Source: Arcuatula senhousia (Eukaryota; Mollusca; Bivalvia; Mytilida; Mytilidae). From it: DNA of 64,000 nt. This document shows, piece after piece, positions 11,801 to 24,239 of the stretch; position 1 is the first letter of the stretch, and every line of letters starts with the position of its first letter. The translations under genes were made by a program, and so were the position numbers. The notes under the pieces are model-generated. The model had not been told where the DNA came from. It saw only the letters and a list, made by a program, of their open reading frames with translations, and did no database searches. The DNA lies in contig OZ020313.1 of NCBI GenBank assembly GCA_963971305.1, positions 24,592,602-24,656,601 of the forward strand, read 5' to 3'.

Positions 11801-13062
11801 GATGTATTTTGGATGAGACCTTTGGTCAGAACATTTTTTTTTCAATTAAGAACATTTAAAGAACAATAACAATGACAACTTACGCAAGAAAAAGAAGAAA
11901 AAGAAGACTACGCCTTCAATATTAATGAATGAAGACGTTGCCCTAAGATCTGGGTGAGATTCAAAAGACAATTATTTGTTTCATTAAGCAAAGACCTTTT
12001 GGAGCACTTAAATAACTATGGTTCACGTCGTCAGTTGGCGTTGCTTATTTTAATTTTGTTATATTTTTATCGTGGTGATGTGGCGGATTGTTTTTTGGCC
12101 TATTCTAATCAAACTCCACACAGTTCCAGTTCCGTATGTAACAGGCCGTACACTAATCACTGTACCAGGCTTTCTGGGCTTCTTTTCAATGACTTCTACT
12201 CTCTAAATTTATAACCATGAAAAGTACTCATATATACCTGAATGCATTACGCAAGCACATTGTTTATGGTATAGCCTAAATACTTCTACTTAACTTCACT
12301 TTAAGATAGTGTGTTCTCATATCAACTGTTTACAACAAATTGAATTAATTTTCTAAGGAAAAAATATTACAGAAAATTTGATGTTTTCATGGCTGACTAC
12401 AGCAAAATTTTGAAAATATACTCAAATAAAAAACTTCATCAAGAATCTTAATGGAATTCATACAAGCCTGTAGAAGTGAAATAATCCTGACCTATTTTTT
12501 GTCGGGAAGGATAAGCCTACTGCAAATAAGTTTGCTTCCGAATGTTTGAAACACCAATTGGTACATTTTTCTTCGTCTGCTACAAAGGACGAGTAGGTTT
12601 TAACTGATGGTATGAAATCCCACAGTGTTTGATATAGTTAAAATCTTTCTTTAAAAGGATGCCACAATAAAAAATTTTTTTTCAAAAATGTTTTCGATAA
12701 ATGTGCATTAATTTTAAGTATATAATTATGGATAATGTTTGTAACAAAAGACAATAAAGGAGCCACATTCACGTGAACTGACTTTTTGGTTTTTGAAAAT
12801 ATTTTGAGTAATCCGATTTAGTTATAGAGACTGGTTCAGGTTTTGGAATTTTTTAAAATGTTTCCCCCTAGCTTAAAAGTTTTTACAAAAGAATAACGGG
12901 TAATTAAAATATAAACAAATATAGACAAAGCAATAAGACTAAAACTTTAAAACAAAAGCTTACAAAATAAGAAAATTTCATAACAACATGCACTAAAGAC
13001 AACGAAGCAATAGCCGTTGTGAGTTAGTATAAGTGTTTGTACGACCAATACAGTATGGTTAG
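11801..13062. other. Intergenic, no gene seen
   Basis: AT-rich. The 86-codon frame at 11954-12214 has no recognised domain and is not supported as a gene. Confidence 0.4.
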
Positions 13063-13065
13063 TTT

Positions 13066-14012
13066 TTAGCTCACCTGACCCGAAGGGTCATGTGAGCTAT
13101 TGTCATCACTTGGCGTCCGTCGTCCGTCCGTCGTCCGTCCGTAAACTTTTTAAAACGTTAACTCCTCTGACACCATAAGTCCAATTGAAACCAAACTTGG
13201 CATGGTTGTTCATCAGCATTCGGTGCTTAGAACTAATGTAGGGATTTTCGATTCGTCGTAAAACATGGCCGCCGTGGCTAAAAATAGAACATAGGGGTAA
13301 AATGCATTTTTTTGCAAATAACTCAAAAACGGCTGCAGATATCAAAATTATGGCTGGGTAAAAGTGCTTAAAACCTCAAGATCTAACTACCCTAAAATTT
13401 TGAAGAAAATCCAACAACCCATGTAGGAGTTATTGCCCTTTTTGTGGATTTTTGGCAAATTTTGCACCTGTTTAGCTCAATATCTTGAAAAATATACAAG
13501 ATATTTGAAACATTTAAATTGCATATTGTTAAGCACATCAAGATCTACAAAATATGTAATAGGGTCAACGTTGTAGAACCTTTCCTTTTAGGAGTTATTG
13601 CCCTTAGAACGTCAAAATTGAGCTTTTAAAAAACATTTCCTCATTACATTGAAAATGTTAACTCCTCTGACACTTAAAGTTAAATTGGAACCAAAATTGG
13701 TATTGTTGTTTATTAGCATTAGGTGTAAAGAACTGATGTCGGGATTTTTGATTGGTTGTAAAACATGGCCACTGTGGCTAAAAATAGAACATTGGGTTAA
13801 ACTGCATTATTTTGCTAATAACTCAAAAAGGGTGACATATTTTTGAATTTTAATTGAGAAAAAGTGATCAGCACCTTAAGATCCACCATATTGTCAGATG
13901 ACCCCCTTATTTAACTTATAACCCTTTCAATGTCAAATAGATTTTGCCTAATAGCCTTTACTTCAGGCACATATGTCAGGTGAGCGATTCAGGCTCCTGG
14001 GAGCCTCTTGTT
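13066..14012 (+). mobile_element. Pearl-like element, copy 1
   Basis: Starts TTTTTAGCTCACCTG with a short hairpin (CTCAC..ACCC-GAA-GGGT..GTGAG) followed by a GGCGTCCGTCGTCCGT microsatellite, and ends CAGGTGAGCGATTC, a second hairpin AGGCTCC-TG-GGAGCCT, then CTTGTT. The ends also pair with each other (CTCACCTG / CAGGTGAG). The interior has two related blocks beginning near 13155 and 13645 (both with TTAACTCCTCTGACAC) about 490 bp apart. It shares ends with the copies at 36683 and 58096. The layout (short terminal inverted repeats, microsatellite, tandem core) resembles bivalve pearl/HINE elements, which are thought to be non-autonomous helentrons. Confidence 0.7.
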
Positions 14013-14099
14013 AATAAACGGATGAAGAAACCATTTTACCCGGTGGAATCCTTAGTTAACTGATAAACTGTGTCATATATGGATATACAAAAAGCTATT

Positions 14100-14345
14100 C
14101 GGTACCTATGGGGCATCCATCCGACTGTCAAAGATCGAAAGGGCAAAAACAATAGCAGTAAACACAAACGAAAACAGCATAAAGAAAAATACAACACATA
14201 AACACAAAACTAACTGAAACGCAATCAACAAAGCGAACTCAAGTGTATCGTGAGTGAACTCAGGTGCTCCGGACGAATTCTGCTAACTGTAACAAATCTG
14301 TCGCATTGCCTTTGGCCAATTCGGTAAAGGAGGACAAATAAACTG
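14100..14345 (+). repeat. Dispersed repeat family C
   Basis: Contains the family words: GGCATCC..CCGACTGTCAAAG, aligned with TATCCGAATGTCAAAAGTCCG of other copies; GTGAACTCAGGTGCTCCGGA; and the GTCGCATTGCC..CCAATT block. Related copies are at 27080-27330 and 34725-34990 (plus) and about 26640-27020 (minus). At 34725 and here the repeat leads straight into the 3' end of a minus-strand reverse-transcriptase relic, so I infer that it is the 3' untranslated part of that retroelement. Confidence 0.55.
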
Positions 14346-14400
14346 GGAGATAGAAATCTTATATTTGTAAATGAATGTATGATGTCTTCCATAATTTTTT
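14340..14400 (-). pseudogene. Reverse-transcriptase 3' end, 60-bp relic
   Basis: The plus-strand text GAGATAGAAATC ... GATGTCTTCCATAA matches, with changes, the region at 35021-35075, which is the coding 3' end of the RT fragment at 34994. It keeps the family C tail next to it. Too short for its own classification. Confidence 0.4.
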
Positions 14401-14603
14401 TTCATTTAACAACAAGAAACGTTACCCTCACGTTACTTAACTAAACAGTAAATCGGGACTCATACTTTTACGGGAGATGTTATTGACAATAGTTAATTTA
14501 AACCAGCACATTAGACCTCTCAGTCATAAAATGAACATCTGGTAAGAAGTTTGTTCCAAATAAAAGTAAAAAAAAATATGTTCTGATTCAAGTTCTTTAT
14601 TAA

Positions 14604-14800
14604 AATTACAAATACCAAAACGCAGGTATGAACGGTTAATTTGGATATGCTATATATTGATATTTCAAGGAGTAACCTCTCATCAGTAGCATTTAAATCA
14701 AAACATTGGAAGGTCAAATTTCAAAACTGTTGAAAACGAAAAGTACTCAAAACAAGGAAGCCAAATCCAGCACCGAGGATATCGACCATGTGCAAATATA
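14604..14800 (+). repeat. Dispersed repeat family A copy
   Basis: A well kept copy: ACAAATACCAAAACGCAGG start, AAGGAGTAACCTCTCATCAG step, AAAGTACTCAAAAC, and GAGGATATCGACCATGTGC end. The family contains no open frame or clear tRNA-like head, so its class (SINE or MITE) stays open. Confidence 0.7.
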
Positions 14801-16320
14801 TAAATAGACTTAAAAAGATATGGAAAGAAATACACTATAGATGGTCATAGATGACTGTCATATTATTTTCTGTCTCATTACCTCAATCACACTATATAAT
14901 CCCACGAAATCATAATAGAGAGCTCACTACGGTCACGAAAGTAATTATGAATAGAACGCTAATACACGACAGAGATAACTTATAATTTGATTTATGAAAT
15001 TATATTGTGTAAGATATTTTAGAAACAATATTTTTGCCGAAACTTTCACAAGACAAAATTTGGTCAATAAGCTCATAGACTAAAGTTTTTAGCCAATCAG
15101 AAAGCTTGTTTCATCAAGAAACAAGAAACAACACAACAATACCAGAGAATAAAACTGTACATAAATGAGTAGCATTTTAAATCAATGCATGGAAATGATG
15201 GGAAATAACAAAATAACCAAATACAAAGCGTATTACCAACTATTATTAACGCTGGAACTCTGAAGACAGTCCAAATAATGTACCGTTAATCAAGTAAGCA
15301 AAGGAAAAGACAGTAGGAGAAAATGGTAGACAACAGTTTATCATCAGACTGTTGTCTATATTCTTTTGTCCCCTAATTGTTAGAAAATGTTGATTGTAAA
15401 TTTATCTCCAGACCAAAGCCGGTAGTATCCTCTGCAACGGGATAGTTAACGTCTATCTCAAAACGTCTGAGAATACAAGTGATAAATACAATGACATAAG
15501 ACCACACTATTAAAAAATGCTTTCAGAAAAACCAGTTCACATAAACTCATATATGATAAAAATAGTACATATATATATATATAAGAAATATATCAAATAG
15601 TGCAATTGATTCTCGAAGACAAAATATAACCAAAAATTACAGAGAAGACACGAGGATACTGGAGTCGGAAATAGAATAACGAGGAAATGCAGAATCCATT
15701 CACACTCATTTTGGCAAAGTGACGTTAGCTCAGCTAAACATTTTTAATTACAAACAGGCAGGTATAATAAAAACATTTTTATCAATTATGTTTTGGATTG
15801 GTGTGGTCCTGATATTGTAAATTTTTACAAGCATGTTCAATGATAGGTAGTACAAGTTGTACAAATCCCTATTTTGTTAGTATAACATGTATAATGAAGG
15901 TCCACATTTGTGACGCTGGAATTATATATACCAATGAAGCAGAACTTTTGTCACACATTTTACTACTACAATCACAATAATTATGCCTTAATGAAACACA
16001 GTAATAAAATTTCAGTATTTTCAAATTAAATAATGCAATAATTAAGGTTCATGGTTACACTTTGAATAACATTATTGATATTTGTCCCCCTTTTTAATCC
16101 ATGTGCAGCTTAATCTACTCTAAGATATTAGAAACAAGGTATAGCACCGTCTTGATACAAAAATCTCATTTTCTTTTTCTTGTTACAAGATAATCATTTT
16201 TGAAGTTCTGCTGTGCATTTTATTTCATTTGATGTTGAACCTTGAATGAAGCATGAATTACCCCTAAATAACCTTTTTTTGGAAAGTATGCGAGTTGATT
16301 TACTAAGAACAGTGCTAAAA
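14801..16320. other. Intergenic, no gene seen
   Basis: AT-rich DNA. One short hairpin (about 15338-15361, AGACAACAGT / ACTGTTGTCT) is the only structure noticed. Confidence 0.4.
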
Positions 16321-16439
16321 TTACCTGGAAACCACAGGATCAGCCTTAAAGTGCTGAAATAGAACTTGAACTCGTAACACTATTGTAAATAACAGGTTCA
16401 GTGTAAATACAGGTAATAACAAAACTACCGAACCTGAAT

Positions 16440-16610
16440 AAGCAATCTCAAAGTCCAGAGAAAATGACAACAACGAATCAGTCATACCGGAGAATTGGTG
16501 GATCGCAATGGTCCAGACTTGGTACAGGCATTTCAAGTGAAATGGTGGGTTAAACCCAGGTTTTATGGCGCCAAACCTCCCTCTTCCATTGCGATCTTCA
16601 AGTCCATAGT
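16440..16610 (+). repeat. Dispersed repeat family B copy
   Basis: Contains TGGTACAGGCATTTCAAG, GGTGGGTTAAAC and TTTTATGGCGCCAAACC, followed by CCATTGCGATCTT. Close copies are at 16838 and 24025 (plus) and at 28060 and 29920 (minus); a partial one is at 26540 (minus). At 16838 and 24025 the repeat lies just downstream, in the minus sense, of RT fragments, so it may be part of a retroelement tail. Confidence 0.65.
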
Positions 16611-16837
16611 ATATATACATGTAGTTACATAGATTAGTGTGACACTGTAAAATTTGCTTAACCCATAATATATAATTACGTAATGTGGTGTGAAACTGTC
16701 AAATTTTCTTGGAATTAGGTTTTATAAATCGAACATAATAGGACATGTAGGATATGAAAATTATCATGAACAAAATACAGAAGCTTTTATGGAACTTTGT
16801 TGTAATTTTGAGAGAAACACAAAACCAGAAGAATTAA

Positions 16838-16950
16838 AAATCGCAATGGTCCTGACTTGGTACAGGCACTTTCCAAGAAGTGGTGGGTTAAACCAGGTTT
16901 TATGGCGCCAAACCTCCCTCTTCCATTGCGATCTTAGGATCCGGTAATGA
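16838..16950 (+). repeat. Dispersed repeat family B copy
   Basis: Begins ATCGCAATGGTCCTGACTTG and ends CCATTGCGATCTTAGGATC, so ATCGCAATGG and CCATTGCGAT form short inverted ends around the copy. It lies about 65 bp from the 3' end of the minus-strand RT relic at 17015-17880. Confidence 0.65.
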
Positions 16951-17014
16951 CCATAGAACATAACACAATAGGGATATTGAGGTGATCATCTCAGTACAGC
17001 AGATCAGTCAAACA

Positions 17015-17880
17015 CTAATTAAAACAATTAACCACCATATCTTTTAACTCAATTTTGAACTTTTCTACTAGTGGCTGATAACGAAGAAATATTTTTTTTA
17101 GAAATCGTATGAGACGTATTTTCTTATAGCCCTGCTCAAAAAGTCGGTCACGAAGAAATCGGTGTCTGATCAAAAAATCTGTGAAATGTGTGCAAGCTCT
17201 GGCATATTGAATAAGTTGTGAAATATAAACACCGTATGCAGGGTAAGTAAGTATATTGCTCTGTAGATTAGGAAAATTAATAATTTGAAAATTAAAATCG
17301 TCTCTTTTATCGTAAATGTTTGTACTGAGATGACCACCTGGGTCAAATTCGAGGTGCAAATCCAAGAAAGACATGAAGCAGTTTGATTCAGTGGTCTCTT
17401 TAATCTCAAATTCTGGAGGATAGATTTAAGGACTCCATTTACCAAGTGTTATTGACAGAAAGGACATCATCAATATATCTGAATGCAAGATTAAATGACC
17501 TTGCCTCTTTCATCATCTTATTCTTTACGAGTCCCTGAAGAAATTCAGACTCGCAAGAGTATAAAAACAAATCGGCGAGGAGAGGAGCACAGTTTGTGTC
17601 CATTGGAATGCCGTTTTGTTGTTGAAAAATCTCTCCTCATCGATCCGAAGGTGACAAATATGTTGTCAATGAGGAAATCAAGCATACTGCAAACTTGTTC
17701 CAGTGTGTAACAAATTTTATCTTTGAAAGATGTTTTGGAAAAGAATGTAGAATTATAACCCAAAACAACAAAATTCCTAGAGTTTGAAAAGGCTTTTTCG
17801 AGAAGTATTTTCAGGCGACATTTTAGTTTTTCGTGTGAACAAGACGTATCCAGTAAATTATATCCGTTCAAAAGATTTTT
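17015..17880 (-). pseudogene. Reverse-transcriptase relic (Penelope-like suspected)
   Basis: Minus-strand frames at 17545-17871, 17170-17445 and 17015-17374 cover one RT protein broken by frameshifts. The visible order is KLKCRLKILLEKAFSNSRNF, then a QVCSMLDFLIDN block, a GIPMGTNC-like RT motif in another frame (about 17600), and a C-terminal SFLDLHLEFDPGGHLST ... YDKRDDFNF ... PAYGVYISQLIQYARAC block. The SFLDL..YDKR arrangement recalls the RT 3' motifs of Penelope-like elements, but the clade call is inference. No endonuclease domain was seen. Related relics are at 24240, 27860, 34994 and 39220, all minus strand. Confidence 0.6.
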
Positions 17881-18081
17881 TGCTATACTGGTGATTTGAA
17901 TGCACCTTTTAGTAATCTTTGCTTCTTAATTCCAGCTACCTTTTATTAAGATTATTTCAAAGAGATTTTGAAAAGGGACTTTTTCAGATGTTAGCAGATT
18001 CTAGAAACCAGAGAGCGTTTTTGAATAAACGATGACCCGCCTTTAAAATTAATATTAAAAAAATATATATCAGAAATTAAA

Positions 18082-18478
18082 ATTCACAATTGTTTAAAAC
18101 ACCAGGTGTCTTTCGTTGTTATGCACATGGTCGATATCCCCGATGCTGGATTTTGCATCCTTGTTCGAACGTTTTGGTTTTGAGTACTTTTCGTTTTCAA
18201 CTGTTTTGGAATGCGAACTTCCAATGTTTTAATTGAAATGCTCTTTAAGAGAGGTTACTCCTTGAAATATCTATACATAGCATATCCAAATTTACCGTTT
18301 TATATACCCACGTTTTGGTATTTGTAATTTTGAAACCATCGGGCGATAACCGCTGCTGGTGGGACAGACAGAGGTCCACGAGTGTAGTCACAAGCCTGGT
18401 CTTCAGACTTGTCTGACAAGATTGACCATAAAATTTCTAATATTTTTGTCGCTGAAATTTCCGATTTTTGAATTCAAA
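18082..18478 (-). repeat. Family A repeat, first unit of a tandem pair
   Basis: The family A body (18095-18335) is followed by a linker holding GATAACCGCTGCTGGTGG, AAGCCTGGTCTTCAGAC and TTGTCTGACAAGATT, and then a second family A body begins with the same ATTCA-AATTGTTTAAAAC entry. The linker matches, on the opposite strand, the sequence next to the copy at 62385 (62685-62750), so the linker is part of the full repeat unit of about 396 bp. Confidence 0.65.
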
Positions 18479-18720
18479 ATTGTTTAAAACGCCAGGTTTC
18501 TTTTCCTGTAATGCACATGGTCGATATACTCGGTGCTGGATATGGCATCCTTGTTCGAACGTTTTGGTTTTGAGTACTTTTCGTTTTCATCAGTTTTGGA
18601 ATTCGACCTTCCAATGTTTTGAGTGAAATGCTACTGATGAGAGGTTACGCCTTGAAAAATCGATACATAGCATATCCAAATTTTGCCGTTTATACCTACG
18701 TTTTGGTATTTGTAACTCCT
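18479..18720 (-). repeat. Family A repeat, second unit of the tandem pair
   Basis: Starts AATTGTTTAAAACGCCAGGTTTC and ends TTTATACCTACGTTTTGGTATTTGTAA. It lacks the linker part, so the array is one full unit plus a partial unit. Confidence 0.65.
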
Positions 18721-18857
18721 AACTCAGATACCTAAAAAGTACTTAAAGAATATATTTTCAACTAGACCATATTTGGTCTGAAATAAGCTTATCTTAAAAT
18801 ACAAGGAAAGACGAGTAGATAAAACAAAGAAGTACTTGGTAATAAGTTGACTTAATA

Positions 18858-18901
18858 AGTTAGTTAATGAGTTAGTTAGTTAGTTATTTAGTAAGTCAGT
18901 C

Positions 18902-18960
<59 letters not shown>

Positions 18961-19060
18961 CAGTCAGTTAGTTTGTTTGTATTTTAGCTAGTTATTTAGT
19001 TAGTTAGTTAGTTAGTCAGTCAGTTAGTTTGTTTGTTTGTTAGCTAGTTTGTTAGTTATT
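18858..19060. repeat. TTAG/AGTT tetranucleotide microsatellite
   Basis: About 200 bp made mainly of AGTT units (GTTAGTTAGTTAG), with scattered variant units AGTC, GTTT and AGCT. The variants recur in the two halves (GTCAGTCAGTTAGTTTGTTTGT twice, about 18957 and 19015), which suggests duplication of an already mutated block. Confidence 0.9.
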
Positions 19061-20980
19061 GTGTTATTCCTACTCAACACTATTTCGGCTACATCAGGGG
19101 GGAGACAGTCTGTGTTGGGCTTAAATTACATATAGAAATAAAAAAATAAAGTATAGCGGCGGCTAGATATAAAATTTCGTAGATCATTTTCTCTTTCGTG
19201 TTACAGGATTACTTAATTTGTTGTTTTCTCTATTCATTTTCTTTCCGTTGAAGTTATATCTTTAATAAAGCATGAATTATCCCTAAATAACCTTCTTGTC
19301 TACGAAAAATTATTTTTTTGTAAACCCAAAAAATTGTCGTCAGACTATTCGTTTTGTTTATTTAAAAAGATACAAACGTTCAAAATACCACTAGGGTACC
19401 TTATTACTTCAAAAATTGAAAAATATATAATATTTGTAAAGCTTTACAAAAATTCATATTCATGAGATGCAGATAAGCTGTAAGCATGCGCACTATACTT
19501 TCTTTGATTGAAAACTTCCATAGTTCTTGCACGTGGTGCATAATCTGTTTCTCGAAGTTTTAGCTCGGAAGAAAATTTAAACGGCAACCGAATATTTGAG
19601 CTACTTAATGAATAAAACTGACAGTTATTGCCTGTATTAAGATTTGAATTTGATTTGAAAGGTAAACACGAAAAATATTGGTATTTTTTCAACATATCAA
19701 TGTATTCAGGGACAAAACCAGAGATTCCGATTAGTGTCCACGTTAAAACTACTCAGTCTAAATCTGTGTCAAAGTGACGTGATGCAGGTAAATAAAATAC
19801 CAATCAATATTGTCGAGATATTTTGACCAAAATAAACTACTTTTGAGGCAAAATTTGTCGCAAATTTGTTTTTCAATATTCATTTTATTGCATTTCGGTC
19901 TAATTGACACCAAAAAATTTGGGGGTAAAAAAAAATGAGTTTGCCGTAGACAATATTCCTTTAAACGTTAGTGAGTAGAATTAACAGCAATAATATTGAA
20001 ATTATATTGCACGTGGAGGCCAAATGGCATGGCATTGTTTGGGTGAACTGAAAAACGCAAAAAAATATCACGGCAAAACGAATCAAGTAAACACGTAAAA
20101 AGTTCTAACTTTTTGTAAAAGATATTAATCTAGACGCTGTAATACATTATTACATAGACTGAAAAAAGGCGTAACATTTCAGCAATTTTATTCAAAGTGT
20201 AAACATTATAAACCTTAAAGTGACATTATTCCATGTAGGTTGTTGTGTTTTAACCATTACTTTTTGTTGTTGTTGATGTTGATCTTTAAAAATAAAAACG
20301 TGTTGTGGAGATCAATGTTTTGTCAAGGATGAAGATAAAGAATTATGAAAACGCCTCCATTAGTTAATGTTATATTAAACGTAAAGTCAATTGAACAAAA
20401 CAAAAATGCGAAAACTGTCTTCGCATTGGATAAGCTCAGACGCCATTTATTATTGACGCACGCACCTGAGTGTGTTCATGTCAGACTGGTTTGCTCTTGG
20501 CTATGAAACATAAAATGAAAAAAAAATAATTGAGGAAGAATTGAATGACACATTTGTTTTATAGGAAAAAAAATATGAGACAAAGTTTAATCAAAAATAT
20601 TTTTTCGTCGCTATTATTAATATAAAATTGTAAATTACGAAAAAAAACATGTAACATATATTTATTTGTAACAAAATATTCCATGTTAAAGGAAAACTCA
20701 CGATTATAAGTTTCATTTTACAGATAATTAATTTTATTTTCTTGAATTAATCTTTAAATTGTTTTAATCACTATTGTTAAAACTTGTTGACTTATTTTTC
20801 TGTCATGTAATCATTACACGGATTTTTTTTTCAGGTCAATTGCGTACATACCAAAAGACAAAATTAAAACAAAAAAATCCTGAGAGTAAACAAAGGGATG
20901 TTATTAATAACATTTGAACATAATCGATTTGAAGTTTTGTATTGTCTTTTCTTCTCTGGTATTTGAGGGGCTAGTTTAGA
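19061..20980. other. Intergenic, no gene seen
   Basis: AT-rich DNA. The frame at 19444-19695 (minus) has no recognised domain. Confidence 0.4.
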
Positions 20981-20984
20981 GGGT

Positions 20985-21165
20985 ACCAATATCCCATATC
21001 CCCATAAATTTGTCATCAAATATCCTGTACCCCAAAAAGTGTTTTTCCAGTATCCCATATCCCTGTAAAAAATATTGACAAAAATATCCCATATCCCAGT
21101 AAATTTTGCCTCAAATATCCCGTATCCCACTAAGAAAATGTGTGAATATCCCATATCTCAATATA
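20985..21165. repeat. Imperfect minisatellite, AATATCCCATATCCC units
   Basis: Five to six diverged units of about 30-38 bp, each with a core like TATCCCATATCCC followed by a TAAA-type spacer. The minus-strand frame at 20864-21154 is only a translation of this repeat (recurrent GYGI/GTGY words) and is not a gene. Confidence 0.65.
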
Positions 21166-21169
21166 CCCT

Positions 21170-22205
21170 AAACAAGCCTCATTTGAGACTGATCATCCCA
21201 GTCCGGCAGTTTTGTTATTACCTTTATGTTCTACATATATAGTTTAAGTGTGGCACCAAATTTGTCTTTGAAGTTCCTGGCGTTGGATTGCTGATTTCCG
21301 CAACATTTACAAAACTCTTTGTTGAAACAGTATAAGTTTGTTTTATGATTTTCGGATGCAAGTTATGACCAGTCTAATTTTTAACAATAATAGAATTTTT
21401 TAACACATAAAGAGAAATTATTACGGAACATTAAATTCTGTCATTAAATAAATTGGTCACTGTAAAATTGCATTCTTGAACACTTTTCTAAATTATTTAC
21501 TTTATGACAAAAAATTATACTCAATCAAAAACACTTATGCTTAATTTTCAGGTTGAATTCTACACGGGTGGTCTTCTTTCGGGAATTCTTTTTTGGATCT
21601 TTTCTCTGCTTAAGATGGTACATGGAAGCCCCAAAAGGAAGAGAACACTTTTCTTTGCTACAATTGTTTATATCAAAGCAACTTACTTTATTTAAAATTA
21701 ATTAAGTTAACTATTTAAAAATTAAGCATTACAGAACAGAAAAAAACCTCAAATTATGATTTTATTATGAAGTCCCTTTACTGCCATGCAGGTCTTTTTT
21801 TACTTAAGATTACTATTTTTGTTAAGATGGGTGATGTGTTAATCTATTTTATATTTCATTATTCTCTTGTAGAAAAAAAACACTTTATCGATTTTGATTT
21901 TAGACTTTTAAACATTTTGACTGTTGCATCAATTTTAATTTCAAATAAACAAATCATAGATTTCTTTCTTTATGTTTTTTTTTGTAAAATCGAAAAATCT
22001 GATTAATTAAGTGAGACATAAAGCTTTGTGACGAATTATATAATATTAACAACTATGTATGAAAATAGTTACAAAGAGGTAACAATAAACACCCTTTATT
22101 GCTAAGAAAACGTGCACCAATAATAAACCCTTCTAAAGTATGCTGACAACCCTTGTATCTTAGCAACAGTGAACGGTGTTATCGTCTAAAAATGAAATAG
22201 GCTAA
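21170..22205. other. Intergenic, no gene seen
   Basis: AT-rich DNA with several chance frames and no repeat structure noticed. Confidence 0.4.
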
Positions 22206-22209
22206 ATCC

Positions 22210-22425
22210 CCTGGTAGTTTATAAGCAGCAGTTTTTAGTCAGTAAAGGAGGTCTTCCAGAATTTCGTTGAGTACCTCTCCGTGGTGGAAGACCAGCGATA
22301 ACAAAGGATACTCTGGAGCAGCTAACACTTGCGGTGGTGTGTCATGGGCTGGACGACCTTTTGCACACAGTGTGTCTTTTTAAAGTTGCTGCAGAGGCTT
22401 TTTAGCCAATAGCCACGACTATAAA
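22210..22425 (+). repeat. Dispersed repeat family D copy
   Basis: Carries CTCTGGAGCAGCTAACA, GGTGGTGTGTCATGGGCTGG, ACGACC and a TTGCTGCAGAGGCTT end. A second, diverged copy is at 22880-23015 and an inverted copy at 47290-47460. The junction with family A at 22426 is direct. Confidence 0.55.
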
Positions 22426-22690
22426 ATACCAATACCAAAACGGGTATAAAAACAGTTAATTTGGTTATGCTGTATATCCATATTTCAAGGAGTAACCTCT
22501 CATCAGCAGCATTTGAATCAAAACAATGGAAGATCAAACAACCAAAAATATTCAATAAATGAAAGTACTCAACGCCAAAAGGATTGAACAGGGAAGCCAA
22601 ATCCAGCAGATAGGATCATGAGGTTATCGACCATGTGAAAGAAACCTGGTGTTTTAAACAATTTTGAATTTAACAATCGGAAATTTCAAA
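22426..22690 (+). repeat. Dispersed repeat family A copy
   Basis: ACCAATACCAAAACGGG start, AAGGAGTAACCTCTCATCAG step, ending in ATCGACCATGTGAAAG and the AAACCTGGTGTTTTAAACAATTT tail shared with 18479. Confidence 0.65.
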
Positions 22691-22879
22691 AACAAATAAT
22701 ATTAGAAATTCAATGGTAAATTCGATTCAGTAAGGGAACGTAGCTGCAGAACTGCAGGCGTAAAACTACTTAGTAAGTCATTTTAAAAGAATAAAGTCTC
22801 CGGAATCACGAACAGAACAATAGAATTTTGAATTTTGACAATAATAAATATATTTTTGAAATATAATGTGGTAGGAAAC

Positions 22880-23015
22880 GGTTTCTGTCTCCGGTTCATC
22901 TGTAACTGGAGCAGCAAACTTTAATCTTTTGAGGTGTGTCATGAGCTGGACGATTTACACAGGGATTCTTAAAGTCGCTACAGAGGCTTTCCGACTATAG
23001 TCATGAACGGCTTTA
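22880..23015 (+). repeat. Dispersed repeat family D, diverged copy
   Basis: Keeps AACTGGAGCAGCAAAC, AGGTGTGTCATGAGCTGGACGA and AAAGTCGCTACAGAGGCTTTC in the same order as 22210-22425, about 670 bp away on the same strand. Confidence 0.5.
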
Positions 23016-23019
23016 AACC

Positions 23020-24020
23020 TCCCATTTATCACTATGGGTCTTTTGTTATTCGTATCAATCAAGAGAACTTGGTCTTTTTATCAGAAACTAAAAGCTTAAG
23101 CTGCAGATGTTAAAGAGACACAAGTGTCTGAGCTCAGTACAAAAAATAAGAGCTTGTATAGTTGTAGAGCTAAAATATTAAAAGGTTATCAAAGTTTAGT
23201 TAGAAGACCCATAGAATTAATTGACCATAGAGTCTACGGTGACTGCAAACGTAGATTTGAAGTGATATAAAGCTACCATTTTTTTTTAGATCAGCCAGAG
23301 ATCCTGTGTTAACTCGGCCACTAACTCCTTTACAAGTTACATTTCTTTTTACTGAAATCCTGTTTCCAAGGGGCATCATTGGGATATTTAAATATTGAAA
23401 CGTATAGGGAAATTTGAGTCTTTGAGTCTTTCAGTTTATTAAACATAAACATTGCAATGCCATGTTTTTATTTCAAAAATCAATAGCAGGTTTTAATTTT
23501 TTATACTAGTAGTTATGTTTTTTAACTTTTGGAAATATTTCTGATTTTAATCTGTGTATCTAGATCATCAGAACGTTTTCTTTTATATCTTACTCTTGTA
23601 GTGTTGCTAGCTTACTGGTGCACCAGTCCGAGCTTCGAATGGATCGAGGGATAATAAATGACCGAGAGTTGATGAAATATGAATGACATGTAATTATGTA
23701 CTTTATCATATACTTCAACATTTGGGTAGAGAAAAACTAAAAGTGTCGTTATTGAAAACCAGACTAGAGGTTTACAAGTACGGCTAGATCCACCAATACG
23801 TTGTCTTTCTTATTGACGTCATTAACGTAGCGCCATTCCGGAATTTCACGAATTAAGTCGGGCCTCCTTCGAAGAGGGGTGTAATAAATTATTGGAAGAG
23901 GATATGATAAGTCTTTGTACGCATAAGAAGATGAAAATTAAGGTTATAATAAAATAACCAAACTTGGAGGATCAATGTCAATTGTCCATGAGAAAAGATA
24001 AGACAAGGAAAACATACCAA
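23020..24020. other. Intergenic, no gene seen
   Basis: No supported coding region or repeat. Confidence 0.4.
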
Positions 24021-24024
24021 AAAG

Positions 24025-24145
24025 AATAAAGACCACAATAGTCCTGACTTGGTACAGGAATTTCAAAAGAAAAAGTGGGTTAAACCAGGTTTTATGGCGC
24101 GCCAAACCCCCCTTTCCATAGCGATCTTTGGGTTCGGTAGTTACA
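24025..24145 (+). repeat. Dispersed repeat family B copy
   Basis: TAGTCCTGACTTGGTACAGG through GGTTTTATGGCGCGCCAAACC to CCATAGCGATCTT. It stands just downstream (minus sense) of the RT relic at 24240-25020, the same order as at 16838/17015. Confidence 0.6.
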
Positions 24146-24239
24146 CAAATCATAACAAGGCTGTGAGGACAAATAAGGATGTTGAGGTGATCATTTCAGT
24201 ACAACAACCACCCAAACACTAATAAAAACAACCACTAAC

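Noticed and set aside
15338..15361. Small hairpin AGACAACAGT / ACTGTTGTCT
   Set aside because: Short, alone and without terminator, miRNA or element context.
18858..19060. TTAG-rich tract considered as interstitial telomere repeat
   Set aside because: The unit is TTAG, not the TTAGGG of molluscs; it is an ordinary tetranucleotide microsatellite.
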